Position numbers and translations under genes: made by a program. From NCBI GenBank assembly GCA_003224145.1, contig QHYN01000243.1:1-39730 (forward strand): a stretch of DNA of 39,730 nt, read 5' to 3'. The notes under the pieces are model-generated. The model was given only the letters and a program-made list of their open reading frames with translations, was not told the DNA's origin and made no database searches. Origin of the DNA: Acidobacteriota bacterium (lineage in GTDB: Bacteria; Acidobacteriota; Terriglobia; Acidiferrales; UBA7541). Shown here one piece after another: positions 35,078 through 39,730 of the stretch (position 1 is its first letter; every line of letters starts with the position of its first letter).

Positions 35078-35728
35078 TCAGTGTGCCCCAGCCGCACCGG
35101 CTTGAGGTTTGGCTCCGGGAGCCGGAGCCACACCCGTGTCAGGCGGCTTGGTGAAGAATGTTGTTGCCGTGAAGATTCCGGAAACCGTGGTGCCCGGACG
35201 CACTGGGTACTTTGTCCCTTTGGGCCTCTCCGGATCATCAAACGTCAAGTCACCCACGTTGATGATTCGGGACAAGCGGCCCAGGCGCCCAAAAAAGTCC
35301 AGAACATTGAAGTACGGGCCATCCGCCTGCACTTCAAATGGCATCTCGTAGTGATATTCCTTCGGCACGACGGCTTGCGCCGTGAGGCGGCGGATTTGCA
35401 CGTTGGAAGCGCTCGCCGCTCCCTGCAGGAGGCGGATAAATTCATCCGTCTCCTTCTCTTCCGGCACGATAGTCTTCAGCGTATCCAATTGCTTGTTGAG
35501 CGCATCCATCTGCTGCTTCAATTCCCCGTAACGCTGCTTGTAAACCGAAAGTTGTGTCACTTCCTGATTCAGCTTGGTCCGTTCCACTACGGCCTTATCG
35601 TAAGACTCCCGTTCCTGCGCCACTGGCGAGATAGGAACGTAAAGTCCTAGAAGAAGAATCACCACCGCGATGGCCAACGCCACCAAGGCCTGCATGAATA
35701 CCGACATGTCTCGAAACGGATTGGCCAT
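35078..35728 (-). CDS. pilO: Type IV pilus inner-membrane protein PilO
   Basis: PilO pairs with PilN in the inner-membrane alignment complex. The 216 residues begin MANPFRDMSVFMQALVALAIAVVILLLGLYV, a single membrane anchor. A coiled coil follows at about 45-85 (ERTKLNQEVTQLSVYKQRYGELKQQMDALNKQLD). The C-terminal ferredoxin-like domain includes EFIRLLQGAASASNVQIRRL, FEVQADGPYFNVLDFFGRLGRLSRIINVGDL and ISGIFTATTFF-like sequence. The tail (PPDTGVAPAPGAKPQAGAAGAH) is disordered. It lies 9 bp after pilN and 17 bp before pilP. Confidence 0.94.
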   Translation of the reverse strand: MANPFRDMSVFMQALVALAIAVVILLLGLYVPISPVAQERESYDKAVVERTKLNQEVTQLSVYKQRYGELKQQMDALNKQLDTLKTIVPEEKETDEFIRLLQGAASASNVQIRRLTAQAVVPKEYHYEMPFEVQADGPYFNVLDFFGRLGRLSRIINVGDLTFDDPERPKGTKYPVRPGTTVSGIFTATTFFTKPPDTGVAPAPGAKPQAGAAGAH

Positions 35729-35737
35729 GGCGTCCTC

Positions 35738-36382
35738 TTAACCTTTCTTTGCCGGCGCCTTGGCAGCCGGAGCCGCCGCAGGCGCGTTGGCGGGCCGGGC
35801 TTGCGCCGCCTGGGGCGGACTGATTTCAGCCGACATCTGGAAAACGAACGTTTGTATGGCCGTATTCTTCTCGTCCTGCTTCGATTCCTTGATTTCCACT
35901 TTCTGGAAATACCCGGAACGCTTCAGCGCGGTAATGAAATTTGCTACGGAATTGATCGATGCTGAGGACCCTTCCAGCGACAGGGTATTGCCCTTGCGGA
36001 CCATCTCCGTCAGCCACAGGTTTTCCGTCCGCGAGACGGTATTGGCAACCATGTCCAACAGTTCTTGGCCGCCGGTACGGTCCCGTTGCAACTGTTCGAT
36101 CGTGGCAACCCGCTGCTGCAAGATCGTTTTCTGTTTTTCAAAGGTCTCCACCTGCTGCTTGATTTGTTCGAGCTCCGTTTTCTGTGCCCTCAGAGTCTTG
36201 ATTCGATTGTTCTCTTCCGTCAATTGCTTCTGCCACGTGTAGTAGAAGAAGCCGAGCACGATGAGTCCCACGGCTACGCCAACGCCGATGAAAACCACAG
36301 GCATCGCGGCTCCGGTGTCCATTGCCATTGGCCGACGAGTCGCTCTTGGCCGAATTTGTCCCAGAAGGTTTATTCGAATCAT
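35738..36382 (-). CDS. pilN: Type IV pilus inner-membrane protein PilN
   Basis: The N-terminus MIRINLLGQIRP is the conserved INLLP-type cytoplasmic motif that binds PilM. A membrane helix follows (VVFIGVGVAVGLIVLGFFYYTW), then a coiled coil at about 55-100 (RIKTLRAQKTELEQIKQQVETFEKQ). A Fimbrial PilN domain comes next (GGQELLDMVANTVSRTENLWLTEM, SLEGSSASINSVANFITALKRSGYF). The tail is Ala/Pro rich. The 214 residues are normal for the family. The gene starts only 2 bp beyond the pilM stop, indicating tight coupling. Confidence 0.94.
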   Translation of the reverse strand: MIRINLLGQIRPRATRRPMAMDTGAAMPVVFIGVGVAVGLIVLGFFYYTWQKQLTEENNRIKTLRAQKTELEQIKQQVETFEKQKTILQQRVATIEQLQRDRTGGQELLDMVANTVSRTENLWLTEMVRKGNTLSLEGSSASINSVANFITALKRSGYFQKVEIKESKQDEKNTAIQTFVFQMSAEISPPQAAQARPANAPAAAPAAKAPAKKG

Positions 36383-36384
36383 GG

Positions 36385-37434
36385 CTAGTCGAAGCTCCTC
36401 AGCGCCAGACCTACGGCAATTACCAACCGTGGTGCCATATCACGGATCTGATCATCGCTGTGCCGGCCGGGATTGATGAGCACCCTGCGAAATGGGTTCA
36501 GTTCTTCCACCGGCATGGCGAACTCCTCGCGCAGCAGGTCTACCAGGCCTGGAACCCGCGCCGTGCCCCCAGCAACCACAATGCGCTGGATGTTCTCGCC
36601 GCTCGCCGTGGCTCGGAAGAAGTCAAACGTCTTTTGGATCTCCAGCGTGAGGATGTCCGAGACGCTGCGCAGAATCTGCTGCTTCTGCTCATCGGTGACG
36701 CTCGGGAGGGTGTCCCCTCTCTTCAGCCGCTCGGCATCCTCAAAGCTCAAGTCCAATTCCTTCTGCAGCGCGTCGGTGTACTGGTTCCCGCCCACGCTGA
36801 CGTCGCGGGTAAACAACGGTATGCCCCCGCGAACAATATTGATATTCATGACGCTCGCACCGATATTCAGCAGCGCAACCGTCTGCCCCGCGTCCGGTTC
36901 GTAGTTCACTTCGAAGCAGTTCTGCAGAGCGAACGCGTCAATATCCACCACCACTGGCGTTTTCCCCGCCTGCGCCAGCACGTTCGTGTGGTTCAAAATC
37001 TTGTCCTTCTTCACCGCTACCAGCAGGACGTCCATCTGCGAGTCCATCGACTCCAGCAGTTGGTAGCTCAGGTTCACGTCGGCGATATCGAACGGAATGT
37101 GCTGGCTGGCCTCGGAAGGGATCCGGTCGTAAAGCTCATCCTCGGTCATCAGCGGAAGCGGCACGCGCTTCACGATCACCGAGTGTCCTGAAACCGAAGT
37201 CGCCACGTTCTTGCTCTTGATGCGCTGCGCGTCGAAAATCTTGCTGATGGCGTTGGCAACCTGTGGCGCGTCCATGATCGCACCATCCACCACGGTGTCC
37301 GGAGCCAACGTTTCCATGCCAAAGCTCACCAGCTCATAGCCGGCCTTCGTTGATTTCAGCTCAACCGCTTTGATGGAGCTGGATCCTATATCCAGTCCCA
37401 CGATCTGCCTGCTCTTTCCGCCAAATAGCCCCAT
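36385..37434 (-). CDS. pilM: Type IV pilus actin-like ATPase PilM
   Basis: PilM is a cytoplasmic actin-like protein that binds the N-terminal peptide of PilN. The 349 residues open with KSRQIVGLDIGSSSIKAVELK, the phosphate-1 loop of the actin fold. Also visible are SGHSVIVKRVPLPLMTEDEL, IPFDIADVNLSYQLL, AGQTVALLNIGASVMNINIV (phosphate 2) and RIVVAGGTARVPGLVDLL (adenosine loop). It is the first gene of pilMNOPQ and lies 45 bp after the small HTH gene. A full, conventional member. Confidence 0.95.
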   Translation of the reverse strand: MGLFGGKSRQIVGLDIGSSSIKAVELKSTKAGYELVSFGMETLAPDTVVDGAIMDAPQVANAISKIFDAQRIKSKNVATSVSGHSVIVKRVPLPLMTEDELYDRIPSEASQHIPFDIADVNLSYQLLESMDSQMDVLLVAVKKDKILNHTNVLAQAGKTPVVVDIDAFALQNCFEVNYEPDAGQTVALLNIGASVMNINIVRGGIPLFTRDVSVGGNQYTDALQKELDLSFEDAERLKRGDTLPSVTDEQKQQILRSVSDILTLEIQKTFDFFRATASGENIQRIVVAGGTARVPGLVDLLREEFAMPVEELNPFRRVLINPGRHSDDQIRDMAPRLVIAVGLALRSFD

Positions 37435-37479
37435 ATTGCGGCCTCTTTTCTGACATCCGTTCCCGGTATTCTCGCCAGG

Positions 37480-37656
37480 CTACCGTCGCCTGCCGGTGGT
37501 CTGGCTCATTTTCCGTTCCATCCAGCGGTCCAGGATCGTCTTCCGAAGTTTCCAACGATTGCCGAGCTTGAACGCGGGAATTTCGCCTTCCGTGATGTAA
37601 CGGTACAGGGTATCCGGGGAAATGCCCAGATATTGCGACGCCTGTCTCACGTTCAT
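37480..37656 (-). CDS. Excisionase-type helix-turn-helix protein
   Basis: The ATG at 37656 gives 58 residues; the open frame runs up to 37767 but the upstream part has no sense. The product MNVRQASQYLGISPDTLYRYI followed by EGEIPAFKLGNRWKLRKTILDRWMERK is a complete winged HTH of the HTH_17/excisionase (MerR-like) class. It is a DNA-binding protein and, with pilM 45 bp downstream in the same direction, may regulate pilus genes (inference). An alternative is an excisionase remnant, but no integrase is close. No strong ribosome-binding site precedes the start, so a start in the GTG just before ATG is possible. Confidence 0.8.
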   Translation of the reverse strand: MNVRQASQYLGISPDTLYRYITEGEIPAFKLGNRWKLRKTILDRWMERKMSQTTGRRR

Positions 37657-37778
37657 CACTTCGCGCGATTCAATCACGAGGAACGCCACCCCGGCATTCA
37701 AACACACGCCAGAAATCACGACCCTGCGTTGCACCCCATTTGCGCTGCGGATGGATTGAGGGCACAACCCGTGGGAGC

Positions 37779-37808
37779 TTTATGACATTTTTTCACTCCG
37801 AGCGTCAA
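37779..37808 (-). promoter_or_regulatory. Candidate promoter for the HTH-pil operon
   Basis: On the minus strand TTGACG (37803-37808), an 18-bp spacer and CATAAA (37779-37784) lie about 125 bp before the HTH start. The -35 is five of six consensus and the -10 four of six. It is the only plausible promoter seen in this gap. Confidence 0.45.
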
Positions 37809-38090
37809 GGGATTCTATGCGGGTGTTGTCCTATCAATAGGGGTAGTTTTAGGCAGTTCGGGGGGTATTGACGGCAGCCACCCATAAGGCTAGTGTCTAC
37901 AGCATGACCTGCTACAATTAGTTGTATTTTTCTACCTCCCTACCTGTACGGCCGGACGGTTATCCTTTGAAGTCAGCTTCCTCTCGCAAAAGAGTCCTAT
38001 CCCATTATTCCAGGACCGTCGGACCATTTTTCTGTCTTCCCTCGGGGCTGCGGCCCGCTTCATTCCTTAAAGATATCTTGCAAACTCAAA
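37809..38090. other. Intergenic region between the pil operon and ubiD-like gene
   Basis: About 280 bp without a gene. I find no clear rho-independent terminator after the UbiD-family gene and no repeat or RNA. Confidence 0.5.
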
Positions 38091-39566
38091 TTATCCGAGC
38101 CCAAGAGATTTCCACAGGGCCTCGACCCGCTTCTTCGTCGCTTCATCCATCAAAATTTCATCCGGCCACGGCCGCGTAAATCCCTCCGTGCTCCATTTAC
38201 GCGTCGCGTCGATCCCCATCTTCGAACCAAAGTCTTGCAACCGCGCCGCATGATCCAGCGTGTCCACCGGCCCCAGCGAGAACTGCACATCCCGCTCCGG
38301 ATCGAGCGCGCAAAGCGTCTTCCACACCACTTCCCTGTAATTGTGTATATCCACGTCGTGGTCCACCACAACAATCACCTTCGTGAACATCGCCTGCCCC
38401 AACGACCAAATGGCACTCATGATTTTTCGCGCGTGCCCCGGATACGACTTCCGGATCGCCACAATCATCAAGTTATGAAAAATCCCTTCCGCCGGCATCG
38501 ACACGTCCACGATTTCCGGATACTGCATCTTCATCACCGGCAGGAACACCCGCTCGACGGCGTGCCCCATGAAAAAATCTTCCTGCGGCGGCGGCCCCAC
38601 CACCGTAGTCAGATAGATGGGCTCCTTGCGGTGCATCATGCATTCCACGTGAAAAACGGGGTACTCCCCTTCCAGCGAATAAAATCCCGTGTGGTCCCCA
38701 AAGGGTCCTTCCGTGCGCATCTCTTTCAGGTTAACGTACCCCTCCAGCACGATCTCCGCGTTTGCCGGCACTTCCAGTTCATTCGTTTCGCATCGCACCA
38801 TCTCCACCGGCTCGCGCCGCAAAAACCCCGCGAACATCATTTCATCCAGGTCCGGCGGGATTGGCAGCATCCCCGCCAGGGCCGTCGCGGGATCGGTCCC
38901 GATCGCCACGCTCACCGGAATCCGTCCTTCGGGATTTTTCTCCCGCGCCCGCCGAAAATGCTCTGCCCCATGCTTCTGCGTCTGCCAGTGCATTCCGGTG
39001 GTGCATTCGTCGTAAACCTGCATCCGGTACATCCCCACGTTGCGCTTCCCCGTTTCCGGATTCTTCGTGAACACCAGCGGAAACGTGATAAACCGCCCGC
39101 CGTCCTGCGGCCAGCATTTCAGGATCGGGAAGTCGAACAGTTTTACGTCTTCCCCTTGCCGCACCACTTCCTTGCATTCGCCCCCGTTCACTCTCTTCGG
39201 GAAAAACGATCCCAGCTCCGCCAGCTTCGGCAACATCTTGATTTTGTCGAAGAGCCCCTGCGGCGTCTCCATCTTCAGAAATCCCTGGATACGTTCGGCA
39301 ACTTCGCTCAGGTCGTTCACCTCCAACGCCATTGCCATCCGCCGCACGCTTCCAAACGCATTGATCAACAACGGCACGCGTGACCCTTTCGGCTTCTCGA
39401 ACAGCAGCGCCGGCCCCACGCTGTTCGGCGCGCGCCCCTTGTCCCGCGCCACGCGCTGCGCCACTTCGGTAATCTCCAGGATCGGGTCCACTTCCGCGCG
39501 CACCCGTTTCAATTCCCCTTCCTTCTCCAGCTTCCGCACAAATTCTCGCAAATCGCGATACGCCAC
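38091..39566 (-). CDS. UbiD-family (prenylated-FMN-dependent) decarboxylase
   Basis: The GTG at 39566 follows AGGAGGGAAGAA and opens VAYRDLREFVRKLEKEGELKRV, the normal UbiD N-terminus. The frame upstream to 39635 is rejected. The 491 residues include the conserved blocks RFITFPLVFTKNPETGKRNVGMYRMQV, VAIGTDPATALAGMLPIP, PANAEIVLEGYV with its conserved Glu residues, TEGPFGDHTGFYS, VECMMHRKEPIYLTTVVGPPPQEDFFMG and VDHDVDIHNYREVVW. It decarboxylates an unsaturated or aromatic acid using prFMN made by a UbiX partner, which is not in the window. A role in menaquinone or ubiquinone synthesis is possible but not shown by context. It appears to be transcribed separately from the pil block. Confidence 0.93.
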   Translation of the reverse strand: MAYRDLREFVRKLEKEGELKRVRAEVDPILEITEVAQRVARDKGRAPNSVGPALLFEKPKGSRVPLLINAFGSVRRMAMALEVNDLSEVAERIQGFLKMETPQGLFDKIKMLPKLAELGSFFPKRVNGGECKEVVRQGEDVKLFDFPILKCWPQDGGRFITFPLVFTKNPETGKRNVGMYRMQVYDECTTGMHWQTQKHGAEHFRRAREKNPEGRIPVSVAIGTDPATALAGMLPIPPDLDEMMFAGFLRREPVEMVRCETNELEVPANAEIVLEGYVNLKEMRTEGPFGDHTGFYSLEGEYPVFHVECMMHRKEPIYLTTVVGPPPQEDFFMGHAVERVFLPVMKMQYPEIVDVSMPAEGIFHNLMIVAIRKSYPGHARKIMSAIWSLGQAMFTKVIVVVDHDVDIHNYREVVWKTLCALDPERDVQFSLGPVDTLDHAARLQDFGSKMGIDATRKWSTEGFTRPWPDEILMDEATKKRVEALWKSLGLG

Positions 39567-39730
39567 TTCTTCCCTCCTGGTAATAAAGGCGGAACTTGCC
39601 CCGACCTTGTCGAAAGCCTGTGCCGGGCCGCCCACGTAGCAACGCGTGCGCCTGAGGCGCCAACTCTAGCACGTCGCCTCCGCCTTTTGTTGGACAGCCT
39701 CCCAGCCATCGCCGTAATCAGACCAAGAAG
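39567..39730 (-). other. Upstream region of the UbiD-family gene, cut by the window end
   Basis: A short GC-rich hairpin (GCGCC-TGA-GGCGC) occurs near 39648-39662. No gene start or clear promoter is seen before the window ends. Confidence 0.3.

Noticed and set aside
38235-39383. 382-codon His/Arg-rich plus-strand frame
   Set aside because: Antisense of the UbiD-family gene; its composition follows from the opposite coding strand.
1-39730. CRISPR array
   Set aside because: No regularly spaced short repeats were seen; the only clear direct repeat is the 30-bp selC pair.

Overview
The window looks like a chromosomal segment of an acidobacterium (Acidobacteriota, probably Terriglobia/Koribacter-like). 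I base this on family composition and gene order, not a database search. The diagnostic items are an Oar-type TonB-dependent receptor with an N-terminal carboxypeptidase-regulatory domain, a secreted CRTAC1-type (FG-GAP plus ASPIC/UnbV) protein beside TPR proteins, and a long colinear block pilMNOPQ - M24 peptidase - accB - accC - thiE.

Layout. 1-2.2 kb is decayed DNA: an internally deleted IS110-family element, then a broken secreted-protein gene. 2.2-10.9 kb is an envelope cluster: a secreted TPR protein, a CRTAC1 protein, a kinesin-light-chain-like TPR protein and a large Oar-like receptor with a recognisable promoter and terminator. 11.0-12.0 kb is a frameshifted DDE insertion sequence. 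12.3-16.9 kb is an accessory island with a basic hypothetical protein, an XRE regulator, a winged-helix protein, a CHC2 zinc-finger (primase-like) replication gene broken at two homopolymer tracts, and a tyrosine integrase that ends 10 bp from the 3' end of a complete selenocysteine tRNA gene (selC, anticodon UCA). A perfect 30-bp copy of the 5' end of that tRNA lies 809 bp further right, next to a good promoter. Between the two copies is a decayed GH3 glycosidase fragment. This arrangement suggests integration inside selC with replacement of its promoter.

17.8-37.7 kb is entirely minus strand and well conserved. Read in transcription order it holds a small excisionase-type HTH protein, pilM, pilN, pilO, pilP, pilQ (type IV pilus alignment complex and secretin), an Xaa-Pro-type peptidase, accB and accC (acetyl-CoA carboxylase), thiE, two APC amino-acid permeases, an RsbU/SpoIIE-type phosphatase with a HAMP domain, an SDR oxidoreductase, nnrD (NAD(P)HX repair), tsaE (t6A tRNA modification) and a large uncharacterised coiled-coil protein with a class III nucleotidyl-cyclase-like domain. 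38.1-39.6 kb is a UbiD-family decarboxylase.

The most noteworthy items are the selC duplication with promoter exchange, the small replication island beside it with its two homopolymer frame changes, and the 822-residue cyclase-domain protein. No CRISPR array, rRNA or riboswitch was recognised.
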